A stretch of 10,101 nucleotides of DNA from Thermoplasmata archaeon (lineage in GTDB: Archaea; Thermoplasmatota; Thermoplasmata; Lutacidiplasmatales; UBA184): contig JASHXM010000094.1 in NCBI GenBank assembly GCA_030043545.1, forward strand, positions 1-10,101, written 5' to 3'. Position numbers and translations under genes: made by a program. Below, piece by piece: positions 1 through 6,229 of the stretch (position 1 is the first letter of the stretch; the number at the start of each line of letters is the position of its first letter). The notes beneath the pieces were generated by a model. The model saw only the letters and a list, made by a program, of their open reading frames with translations, searched no databases and had not been told where the DNA came from.

Positions 1-413
1 GGCGGCGGCCTCGGGTCGGCGGTCGTGGCGCCGCGCTCCCGCGCGCGGCGGATCGCCACCGCCTCGGCGACCTGGTCGAAGATCCGGAACGCCGGGTTGA
101 GCGAGTTGAGCGGCTCCTGGAAGATCATGCTGATGCCGGTCCCCCGGATCCGGGGCATCTTCCACATCGGGACCTTCACGAGGTCGACCCCGCGGAACGT
201 GATCGAGCCGCCGCCGATCGTCGCCGGCGGCTCCGGGAGGAGCCGCGGGATCGCCTGGGCGAGGGTGCTCTTCCCGCAGCCGGTCTCGCCGACGATCCCG
301 ACGACCTGCCCTTCGTCGATCTCGAGCGATACCTCGGAGACGGCCCGGAACCGGCCGGCGCCGATGACGTAGTCGATGCTGAGGCCGTCGATCGCGACGA
401 CGGGCGCGCTCAC
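1..413 (-). CDS. dppD: Dipeptide/oligopeptide ABC transporter ATP-binding protein (DppD/OppD type), 3' part cut by window edge
   Basis: The ATPase that powers peptide import through the DppB/DppC channel, acting on the cytoplasmic face of the membrane. About 137 N-terminal residues are visible; the rest lies beyond base 1. Seen: a Walker A motif GETGCGKST at about residues 42-50, and a Q-loop region MIFQEPLNSLNP at about 96-107 with the Gln near residue 99. The phrase FQEPLNSLNP is typical of the Dpp/Opp ATPase subfamily. The signature motif and Walker B are not in the window. I chose the GTG at 413-411 as start because it overlaps the dppC stop codon in a GTGA, a usual sign of translational coupling, and leaves a normal short N-terminus. 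It could be DppD or DppF (OppD/OppF); being first after the permeases favours DppD. Confidence 0.9.
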   Translation of the reverse strand, partial: MSAPVVAIDGLSIDYVIGAGRFRAVSEVSLEIDEGQVVGIVGETGCGKSTLAQAIPRLLPEPPATIGGGSITFRGVDLVKVPMWKMPRIRGTGISMIFQEPLNSLNPAFRIFDQVAEAVAIRRARERGATTADPRPP

Positions 414-1429
414 GCGCCGGCTCCGGACGGACCGCCCGGCGAGGCCGGGGCGGCGGAGGTGGCACCGGCGACGCCGGTGCCCGCCAGCACCCGCCGGCTC
501 CGCGGGTCGAGGACGTCCCTAAGGCCGTCCCCGAGGAGGCTGAACGCGAGCACCGTGATGAAGATCGCGAGCCCCGGTCCCAAGATCGTCCACGGCTCGG
601 GGACGATGCCGGCGGCGTAGTAGTAGGAGAGCATGCTCCCCCACTCCGCGGTCTGCGGGTAGTTGAGTCCGAGCCCGACGAACCCGATCGTGGAGAGGGT
701 GACCAGCACCGTGCCGATGTCGAGCGTGAAGTAGACGACGACCGGCTCGAGCACGTTGCGGAGGACGTGCCGCAGGACGATCCGGCCCTCGGTGACGCCG
801 GCCGCCCGCGCGGCGGTGATGTACGGGAGGTGCTTCACCGCGAGCGTCTCCCCCCGGACGAGCCGCGTGTAGTACGGCCACCACGTCGCGAGGACGGCGA
901 CGATCAGCTGCCACGTCCCGCGTCCCAGCGACACCGCGATCGCGAGCGCGAGGATCAAGCTCGGGAACGCGAGGAAGATGTCGGTGATCCGAAGGATGAC
1001 GACCGACAGCGCCCCCGACGCCGAGCCGGGGCGGTCCCAGTAGCCGGCGATCAGCCCGAGCGCGCCGCCGCCGAGCATCGCCGCTGTCGTGATCGCGAAG
1101 GCGATGGCGAGGTCGAGCGGCAGGGCGTACATCGTCTCGGCGAAGATGTCGTAGCCGGCCGAATCGGTGCCGAGCCAGTGGGCCGGGTCCGGCCCGACGC
1201 CGTACGCATTGGTGAGCTGCCGCGGGTCGTACGGGGTGATCAGGTGCGGGGCGACGAGCATCACCACCGCCGCGACGCCGATGATCACGACGAGGACGAA
1301 CCCCGCGAGCGTGAGCGGGTTCGCCCGCAGCACCCGCCAGAGGGTGCGGGCGGCGCGGCCGAGCCGCCCGAGGGCCCGGCCGCCGGCCGACGGGGCGGCG
1401 TCCGGTGCCGGGACCCCCTCCTCCGCCAC
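410..1429 (-). CDS. dppC: Dipeptide/oligopeptide ABC transporter permease, DppC family
   Basis: Second membrane subunit of a Dpp/Opp importer, forming the transmembrane path with DppB. The 339 residues are slightly above the usual length. A cytoplasmic N-terminus of about 38 residues is followed by a first membrane segment (about 41-61). Then come the DppC hallmark GTDSAGYD (87-94; the usual form ends GRD, so Tyr replaces Arg), hydrophobic segments with FPSLILALAI (155-164), the cytoplasmic EAA loop that contacts the ATPase (about 202-225, centred on AARAAGVTEGRI), GLGL at 252-255, and the family-ending GDGLRDVLDPR (300-310). The last 25 residues are an Ala/Gly/Pro/Ser-rich tail. The start is a GTG, 3 nt after the dppB stop codon, with GGTGA just upstream. 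The stop overlaps the dppD start. Co-transcription with dppB and dppD is close to certain; the substrate (peptide or other) cannot be told. Confidence 0.94.
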   Translation of the reverse strand: MAEEGVPAPDAAPSAGGRALGRLGRAARTLWRVLRANPLTLAGFVLVVIIGVAAVVMLVAPHLITPYDPRQLTNAYGVGPDPAHWLGTDSAGYDIFAETMYALPLDLAIAFAITTAAMLGGGALGLIAGYWDRPGSASGALSVVILRITDIFLAFPSLILALAIAVSLGRGTWQLIVAVLATWWPYYTRLVRGETLAVKHLPYITAARAAGVTEGRIVLRHVLRNVLEPVVVYFTLDIGTVLVTLSTIGFVGLGLNYPQTAEWGSMLSYYYAAGIVPEPWTILGPGLAIFITVLAFSLLGDGLRDVLDPRSRRVLAGTGVAGATSAAPASPGGPSGAGA

Positions 1430-1432
1430 GGC

Positions 1433-2467
1433 TCACCGCCAGGCGACGCGCGGGTCGAGGACGCCGTAGAGGACGTCGGCGATCAGGTTCGCCACGACGA
1501 CGCCGATCGCGAAGACCGCGACGACGGCGATCGCCCCGTCGAAGTTCGGGATCCCCTCGCCGCCGCCGATCGCCTGGTAGGCGTACTGGCCGATCCCGGG
1601 CCAGTCGAAGACGCTCTCGACCACGACCGTCCCGGAGAGGAGCCCCCCGGCGGTGACGCCGAGGACGGTCGTCGTCGTGATCAGCGCGTTGCGGAGCGCG
1701 TGCTTGTAGAGGACCCAGAACTCGGAGAGCCCCTTCATCCGGGCGCTCTTCACGTAGTCGAGCGGCAGCACCTCGAGCATCGAGCTGCGGGTCATCCGCG
1801 TCGCGATCCCCATGTTGATGAAGGCGAGGACCGCCGCCGGCAGGATCAGATGTCGGATCGCGTCGACGGTCCACGGGAGGTTCCCGGCGAGCAGCGCGTC
1901 CACGACCGACATGTGGGTCCACTGATGGAACGGCGGGACGAGCTGGGAGTACTCGCCGTGCGACGGGAGCCCTAAGTACGGCCCCAGGTAGATCGCGGCG
2001 ACGACCGCGCCCAGGTACGTCGGGGTCGCCCAACCGGTGAGGTAGAAGATCCGGACGAAGTGGTCGGCCCACCGACCGGACGACTGCGCCGCGATGACGC
2101 CGAGCGGGATCCCGATCACGATCATGAGGAACAGCGCCGCGAGGACGAGCTCCAGGGTGGCGGGGACGTCCGCGGCGACGACCGGGTAGACCTGCTGCGC
2201 GCCGTTCGCCGACGTCCCCCAGTTGCCGTGGACGAGGTTCACGAGGTACTGGTAGTACTGGTTCTGGAGCGGCTGGTGGAACATCGCCTCGCAGTGCGCC
2301 GTGATCGGCGAGCCGATCGGCTGGTGCGGGTACCACGCGGCGCACGGGTTGACGACCGAGATGTGGGTGAAGACGAACGTGAGGATCGTGATCCCGAGGA
2401 GGACGGGGATCAGCTGGAGCAGCCGCTTTCCGATGAAGATCGCGAGGTCGCTGGGGCTCCGTCCCAT
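1433..2467 (-). CDS. dppB: Dipeptide/oligopeptide ABC transporter permease, DppB family
   Basis: First membrane subunit of the importer, 344 residues, near the family's usual length. The N-terminus FIGKRLLQLIPVLLGITILTF (about 11-31) is the typical DppB first helix. A long extracellular stretch follows (about 38-98) with a GNWGTS motif (81-86; GDxGxS in most relatives). Further hydrophobic segments lie at about 102-127, 138-162, 205-222, 262-283 and 312-336. The EAA loop is at about 237-262 (DYVKSARMKGL...KHALRNAL), and the C-terminus has the conserved DVLYGVLDPR (331-340). The ATG at 2467 is the only sensible start; there is no clear Shine-Dalgarno sequence. A TATA box lies about 60 nt upstream, so this is the first gene of the dppBCD unit. 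No periplasmic or lipid-anchored substrate-binding protein is encoded beside it in this window, which leaves the specificity open. Confidence 0.94.
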   Translation of the reverse strand: MGRSPSDLAIFIGKRLLQLIPVLLGITILTFVFTHISVVNPCAAWYPHQPIGSPITAHCEAMFHQPLQNQYYQYLVNLVHGNWGTSANGAQQVYPVVAADVPATLELVLAALFLMIVIGIPLGVIAAQSSGRWADHFVRIFYLTGWATPTYLGAVVAAIYLGPYLGLPSHGEYSQLVPPFHQWTHMSVVDALLAGNLPWTVDAIRHLILPAAVLAFINMGIATRMTRSSMLEVLPLDYVKSARMKGLSEFWVLYKHALRNALITTTTVLGVTAGGLLSGTVVVESVFDWPGIGQYAYQAIGGGEGIPNFDGAIAVVAVFAIGVVVANLIADVLYGVLDPRVAWR

Positions 2468-2480
2468 CCTGGAACGCCTT

Positions 2481-2492
2481 CGACCCGGGTCG
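2481..2492. repeat. Perfect 12-bp palindrome in the dppB leader
   Basis: CGACCCGGGTCG is a perfect palindrome between the TATA box (2528-2533) and the dppB ATG, ending 13 nt before the start codon. With a start site about 26 nt downstream of the TATA box (near 2504) it would lie at roughly +12 to +24, where a bound protein could block transcription. In DNA this rich in G and C a 12-bp palindrome can arise by chance, so an operator role is only a suggestion. Confidence 0.3.
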
Positions 2493-2527
2493 GACGCGCC
2501 CCGAGATACGCCGGGATGCGGCCCGGC

Positions 2528-2535
2528 TATAAAGT
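2528..2535 (-). promoter_or_regulatory. Archaeal TATA box for dppBCD
   Basis: On the minus strand the sequence reads ACTTTATAGC, the only A/T-rich island in the 96-nt gap between the aminotransferase stop (2564) and dppB (2467). TTTATA fits the archaeal box A. Transcription would start near 2504, giving a leader of about 37 nt. The box is also TATA-like on the plus strand, but no plus-strand gene follows. The upstream BRE position is G/C-rich and not a good match. Confidence 0.55.
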
Positions 2536-2563
2536 GGCGCGCGGCGCCGCCCGGCCGCCGTCC

Positions 2564-4144
2564 CTACGCGAAGTAGTCGCGCGGGAGGGTGCGCAGCTCC
2601 TTGAACGTCTCCTGGGCGACGGCGACGAACTGGTCGATCTCCTTCTCCGTGTGCGCGCTCGAGAAGGTGATCCGCTCGTAGTTGTCGGGGTGGATGTAGA
2701 TCCCCTTGTCGAGCAGCAGCTGGTGGTGCCGCAGGTAGAGGTTCCAGTCGATCTGGAGCGATTCGCGGTAGTTCACGATCTTCTTCCGCCGCGTGAAGAA
2801 GAACTGCAGCATCCCGTTCACCGACTGCACGAGGACCGGTAGCTTCGCGTCCCGCCCGGCCTCCTCGAGCCCCTTCTCCAAGCGCGCGGTGAGCCGGCCG
2901 AACCGGGCGTACAGCTCCTCGCCGCCGCGGTGGAGCGCCTTGAGGTTCGCGAGCGTCCCCGCCATCGTGAGGCTGTTCGCGTTGTACGTGCCGCCGAACG
3001 AGATCCGCCCGGGGGCGATCAGGTCCAGGTACTCGGCCTTCCCCGAGACGGCCGAGACCGGCACGCCGCCGCCGAGCGCCTTCGCCCAGCAGGAGATATC
3101 CGGGACGACCCCGTAGAGCTGCTGCGCGCCGCCCGGCGCGACGCGGAAGCCGGTGAACACCTCGTCGAAGATGACGAGCATGTCGTTCTGGTGGGCGATC
3201 TCGACGAGCCGCGCGAGGTAGTCGGGCGCCGGCGGGATCACTCCCGCGTTCGCCATCACCGGCTCCAAGATCACCGCCGCGAGCCGGTCGCGGTAGCGCT
3301 TCACCATCCGCTCGTACATCGGGATCGAGTTGTACGGGGCGACCATCACGTAGTCCGTCACGCCGGGCGGGATCCCGGCGGAGTTCGGGAGGGGCCGAGG
3401 GTACTCGTCGAGCCCGGCGACGACCGGCGGCGCCTCCGCGCTGATCAGGGCGAGATCGTGCTGGCCGTGGTAATGCCCCTCGAACTTCAGGATCGCATCT
3501 TTCCCGGTCACGGCGCGGGCGATCCGGATCGCGTTCATCGTCGCGTCCGACCCGTTCGAGCAGAACGCCACGCGCTCGGCGTTCGGCACCAGCTTCTGGA
3601 ACAGCTTCGCCACGTCGAGCTCGAGCGCCGTCGGCGCCCCGAAGTTGAGGCCGAGCTCGGCCTGCTCCTGGATCGCCTTCACCTGGGCGTCCGGCGCGTG
3701 CCCGTGGATCAGCACCCCGTAGCCCAGGTTGAAGTCGAGGTACTCGTTGCCGTCCTCGTCCCAGATCCGGGGGCCCTTGCCGCGCGCGATGAACGGCGGG
3801 CACGGGTCGTACGAGGCGACCCGGATCAGCGAGCTCGAGGCGTTCGGGACGTGCGTCTTGCCGTCCTCGAACAGCTTGGCGCTCTTCTTGAGCTTCGGGA
3901 TCAGCCGGGCGATCGAGATCGGGGTCGGCGGGGTCTCCGGCTCGGGGGAGGCGACGGACGGCGGGTCGGTCGGGGCGTCCCGCTTCGTCTCCTTCGCTGG
4001 TTCGGGTTCCGGCCGGGGCGGGGTCGACGCGGGTGGGGCGACGCCCCCCTCCGCGGTCAGGCGGTCGGGGAGGACGGCGAGCCCCGGACCGGGCGCCGGT
4101 CGCGCCGGCCCGTCGGCAATGAGGGCGGGTTTGGGCTCCGCCAT
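2564..4144 (-). CDS. PLP-dependent class III aminotransferase, glutamate-1-semialdehyde 2,1-aminomutase-like, with proline-rich N-terminal extension
   Basis: A fold-type I PLP enzyme of the GSA aminomutase/aminotransferase family. Counting from the ATG at 4144 (526 residues): a low-complexity Pro/Ala/Glu-rich region (about 1-75), then the catalytic core. Motifs seen are PNASSSLIR (100-108, aligned by eye with PGGVNSPVR of HemL, keeping the Ser and Arg), PRIWDEDGNEYLDF, the cofactor phosphate loop SNGSDAT (196-202), FEGHYHG (221-227), DEVFTGFR with the pyridine-binding Asp327, the PLP lysine Lys355 in WAKALGGGVP, and GGTYNANS (384-391). The family is usually about 430 residues, so the extra length is the N-terminal extension. 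A GTG at 4153 would add 3 residues; ATG is preferred, about 19 nt after the predicted transcription start. True HemL activity is possible, but no other haem gene is near, and SNGSDAT and GGTYNANS differ from usual HemL. An aminotransferase for a beta- or omega-amino acid is equally possible. It has its own TATA box. Confidence 0.88.
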   Translation of the reverse strand: MAEPKPALIADGPARPAPGPGLAVLPDRLTAEGGVAPPASTPPRPEPEPAKETKRDAPTDPPSVASPEPETPPTPISIARLIPKLKKSAKLFEDGKTHVPNASSSLIRVASYDPCPPFIARGKGPRIWDEDGNEYLDFNLGYGVLIHGHAPDAQVKAIQEQAELGLNFGAPTALELDVAKLFQKLVPNAERVAFCSNGSDATMNAIRIARAVTGKDAILKFEGHYHGQHDLALISAEAPPVVAGLDEYPRPLPNSAGIPPGVTDYVMVAPYNSIPMYERMVKRYRDRLAAVILEPVMANAGVIPPAPDYLARLVEIAHQNDMLVIFDEVFTGFRVAPGGAQQLYGVVPDISCWAKALGGGVPVSAVSGKAEYLDLIAPGRISFGGTYNANSLTMAGTLANLKALHRGGEELYARFGRLTARLEKGLEEAGRDAKLPVLVQSVNGMLQFFFTRRKKIVNYRESLQIDWNLYLRHHQLLLDKGIYIHPDNYERITFSSAHTEKEIDQFVAVAQETFKELRTLPRDYFA

Positions 4145-4184
4145 ACGAAACACATCTCAGACGGGGCGTCCACCCCGGAGAGCG

Positions 4185-4193
4185 TATTTATAG
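4185..4193 (-). promoter_or_regulatory. Strong archaeal TATA box for the aminotransferase gene
   Basis: The minus strand reads GCTATAAATAC, a near-ideal archaeal box A in a G/C-rich background. Transcription about 26 nt downstream would start near 4163, giving a very short leader (about 18 nt to the ATG at 4144). This shows that the aminotransferase gene has its own promoter and does not depend only on read-through from the saccharopine-dehydrogenase-like gene. A short inverted repeat, CGGGG/CCCCG (4162-4166 and 4173-4177), overlaps the predicted start site. Confidence 0.7.
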
Positions 4194-4224
4194 CTGCCTC
4201 GGACGAGCAGCCCGTTAAGACGGG

Positions 4225-4259
4225 GGGACCGCCGGACGCCCCCGTTCCGGAGCGGTCCC
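4225..4259 (-). terminator. Inverted repeat after the oxidoreductase gene, possible transcript 3' end
   Basis: GGGACCGC (4225-4232) pairs perfectly with GCGGTCCC (4252-4259). Inside these arms CGGA (4233-4236) pairs with TCCG (4246-4249), with a 2-nt bulge and a 9-nt loop. The stem lies about 47 nt beyond the stop codon of the 4306-5538 gene and before the TATA box of the next gene, the right place for a 3' end. There is no T-tract after it on the minus strand, which archaeal intrinsic termination normally needs, so it may only be a stabilising hairpin. Confidence 0.3.
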
Positions 4260-4305
4260 GCCGCCCGAGGGGCTCGGAGGATGAAACCGGGCCAAGCGCG
4301 GTCGG

Positions 4306-5538
4306 TTACCCGCCGTTCCGGCGCCGGCCGCCCGTGGCTCGGCGGCGAGCGTGCGGCGGAAGGGGAGGTTCGGGGGGCGTGACCGTCGTCTCGATCCCCC
4401 GGCGGGCCAGGGCGGCGCGGAACGGGCCGGCCGGCACGCACCGCTCGGGCGGAACGACCCCGGCCCCGTGGACGGTCCCGTCGGCGATCAGCTCCGCCCC
4501 GATCGCGCCGGCGACCCCGACGGCGTACTCCGTCGCCGACAGCTGCCACTCCGGCTTCGGGGGGAACCGGGCGATCGCGTGCCGAACGGTCGGCGCCCCG
4601 CCGGCGGTGCCGACGACCTCGATGTCGCAGACCTCCCAGTCGTCGATCGTGACGCCGGGCGGGATCCCGAGCAGCCCCTCCCGCTTCACCAGCGCGAGCG
4701 TGAACTCCCGCGGGACGACGTCCCGGCCCCCGACGGCGACCGGCCGGTCGGAGCCGAGCCCGAGCCGCGCCATCGTGCGGAGCACCTCGATCCCCGGTCC
4801 GCCCTCCTTCCACTCGCAGCGGCGCAGCCCCTTCGACCGGAGGCTCTCCGGGAGCGTCGCCGGTTCGGAGTGGAGCGTCCGGTAGACCCGGGTCGGGCCG
4901 ACCGGCGGGGCGAACCGGTACTCCTCGCCGCCGCTCATCGGCGGATACTCCCGGTACGCCCCGTCCTCGAACACCTGGGCCGGCAGTACCATCTCGTCGA
5001 GGAACGTGCTCGGCGACCAGGTGAACGCGATCTCGGGACCCCCGACGGTCCGGTCCCGCCAGCCGTCCCGGATCACGAGCGAGTCGACGCGCTCGAGATC
5101 GTCGGTCGCCGCCATCGCGAGGACGTTCGAGACCCCCGGCACCTGGCCGAGCCCCGGCACCGCGAGCAGGTTCGCGGAGCGGAACTCCCCGTCGCGAGCG
5201 AGCTGGCGTCGCGTGGTGTGGAACAGGCCGCCGAAGTCGAGGTACGGGACGTGCGCGGCGAGCGCGGCGTCCATCACGGCGAGGTTGAAGCCGTACTGGA
5301 CCGCGTTGACGACGACCGTCGCGCCGGCCAACCGGCGGGCGACCTCGCGGGTGTCCCGGACATCGATCGCGCCCGCGGTCGCCCGCGGACCGGCCGCCCG
5401 TGCGGCGGCGTCCGCGAGCGCCGGGTCGAGGTCGAGCGCCACGACCGAGTCGAACCGTCCCCCGTCGGCGAGGGCCCGGACGGCGCACCGGCCGGTGAGC
5501 CCGCCGCCCCCGACCACCACCGCGCGCGGCGACGACAT
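4306..5538 (-). CDS. Saccharopine dehydrogenase family oxidoreductase (NAD(P)-dependent, lysine-dehydrogenase-like)
   Basis: A cytoplasmic NAD(P)-linked dehydrogenase, 410 residues, matching the usual two-part plan of the family. The N-terminal Rossmann fold starts AVVVGGGGLTGR (6-17) with an acidic ALDLD at the end of the second strand (about 34-38), which suggests NAD rather than NADP. NAVQYGFNLAVMDAAL and VPYLDFGG (78-104) and VPGLGQVPGVSNVLA (127-141) are family landmarks. The C-terminal domain has TWSPSTFLDE (173-182), HSEPATLPESL (223-233) and the typical ending SATEYAVGVAGAIGAEL...GVVPPERCVPAGPF (about 334-373). The last 25 residues are an Arg/Pro-rich tail. Relatives act on lysine, saccharopine, carboxynorspermidine or similar amino acids; which applies here cannot be decided. 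The ATG is 18 nt after the preceding gene, with GGAGGGG upstream. Confidence 0.88.
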   Translation of the reverse strand: MSSPRAVVVGGGGLTGRCAVRALADGGRFDSVVALDLDPALADAAARAAGPRATAGAIDVRDTREVARRLAGATVVVNAVQYGFNLAVMDAALAAHVPYLDFGGLFHTTRRQLARDGEFRSANLLAVPGLGQVPGVSNVLAMAATDDLERVDSLVIRDGWRDRTVGGPEIAFTWSPSTFLDEMVLPAQVFEDGAYREYPPMSGGEEYRFAPPVGPTRVYRTLHSEPATLPESLRSKGLRRCEWKEGGPGIEVLRTMARLGLGSDRPVAVGGRDVVPREFTLALVKREGLLGIPPGVTIDDWEVCDIEVVGTAGGAPTVRHAIARFPPKPEWQLSATEYAVGVAGAIGAELIADGTVHGAGVVPPERCVPAGPFRAALARRGIETTVTPPEPPLPPHARRRATGGRRRNGG

Positions 5539-5549
5539 CGCGGGCCGGG

Positions 5550-5556
5550 CCCCTCC
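5550..5556 (-). promoter_or_regulatory. Ribosome binding site of the saccharopine-dehydrogenase-like gene
   Basis: The minus strand reads GGAGGGG directly after the stop codon of the preceding gene and 11 nt before the ATG at 5538. It is a good Shine-Dalgarno match and fixes this ATG as start. It also shows that internal genes of this operon use SD-led initiation, in contrast to the probably leaderless lrp. Confidence 0.55.
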
Positions 5557-6171
5557 CTATCCGGACCCCGGCGTCCGGGACCGCCGCTGGGGGACCCGGG
5601 GCGGCGGCTCGGCGGCCACCGGCGCCGCCGGCGGCGGGGAGTCGGCCGCGGCGGGCGCGTTCGTCCGCGCGAGGATCCCGCGGAACGTCTCGAAGTGACG
5701 GAGGAACGGGTCCGCCCGACGGCGGTCCTCGAGCTCGCCGAGCGCGATCTCGAGGAGCGCCTTCGCCTTCGCGTCCCCGCGGTCGGCCTGGACCAGGTAC
5801 ACGGTCAGCACCTGGTAGAGCGGCAGGACGAACGCGTCGGTGCGCGGGGTGCTCATGTCCCCCTTCCGCGGGCGGTAGATCCGCTCGATCGGGACCGCCT
5901 GGGCGACCGCGCGACGCTGCGAGAAGCCGAAGTACCGACCCGGACCGAGCACCCGCGTCACCTCGCGGACGTTGCCGTTCAAGCTGTTCGTGAGCCGGTC
6001 GACCTCGTGCCAGCACCAGAGGCCGAACCCGAAGTCGCCGTCGCGGTAGGCGTCCCACGCCCGGCCGTACAGCTCGCGCTCCTTCGCCTCGGACGACAGC
6101 TCCGGGTCGAGCGACGCCCGCCAGTCGGAGACGAGGACGTCCACGCGCATCGTCGGGGAGAACTCCCGCAT
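5557..6171 (-). CDS. Uncharacterised protein with a proline/alanine-rich C-terminal tail
   Basis: I do not recognise a family. From the ATG at 6171 the product has 204 residues. It has no signal peptide, no membrane segment and no cysteine cluster. The first 160 or so residues look like a folded, mostly helical soluble domain, with an aromatic-rich patch FGFGLWCWHEVDRL (about 47-60) and a stretch GPGRYFGFSQRRAVAQ (about 76-91). The last 40 residues are Pro/Ala/Arg-rich and probably disordered. Its third codon positions are G/C-rich like those of its neighbours, and it lies 58 nt after the amidohydrolase stop and 18 nt before the next gene, so it is probably a real operon member. A GTG at 6198 would add 9 residues but has no SD; the ATG at 6171 has GAGGT 7 nt upstream. 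Possible roles, purely by context, are an accessory or regulatory protein for the enzymes beside it. Confidence 0.72.
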   Translation of the reverse strand: MREFSPTMRVDVLVSDWRASLDPELSSEAKERELYGRAWDAYRDGDFGFGLWCWHEVDRLTNSLNGNVREVTRVLGPGRYFGFSQRRAVAQAVPIERIYRPRKGDMSTPRTDAFVLPLYQVLTVYLVQADRGDAKAKALLEIALGELEDRRRADPFLRHFETFRGILARTNAPAAADSPPPAAPVAAEPPPRVPQRRSRTPGSG

Positions 6172-6178
6172 CGGGGGG

Positions 6179-6183
6179 ACCTC
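6179..6183 (-). promoter_or_regulatory. Ribosome binding site deciding the start of the 5557-6171 gene
   Basis: The minus strand reads GAGGT followed by 7 nt and then the ATG at 6171. The upstream GTG at 6198 is preceded by pyrimidine-rich sequence (CCTCCC) that cannot act as a Shine-Dalgarno site. This favours the shorter, 204-residue product. Confidence 0.45.
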
Positions 6184-6229
6184 GTCCGCGCCGGGCACGG
6201 CGGGGCGAGGGAGGCGCCGTGTTAGATGC

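Noticed and set aside
519..3803. A 1094-residue open frame on the minus strand
   Set aside because: It overlaps dppC, dppB and the aminotransferase in another frame and is full of Arg/Pro/Ala runs. It results from few stop codons in G/C-rich DNA.
2564..4144. Firm naming of the aminotransferase as HemL (haem synthesis)
   Set aside because: The family match is good, but no haem gene is near, motif details differ, and relatives in this family act on other amino acids.
4157..6058. A 633-residue open frame on the minus strand
   Set aside because: Out of frame with the saccharopine-dehydrogenase-like and unknown genes, which have family motifs or SD sites; Arg/Gly/Pro-rich composition.
2930..6225. 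Long plus-strand frames of 651 (2930-4885) and 624 (4351-6225) residues
   Set aside because: Antisense to real genes, with Arg/Asp/Val-rich repetitive composition and no recognisable motif.
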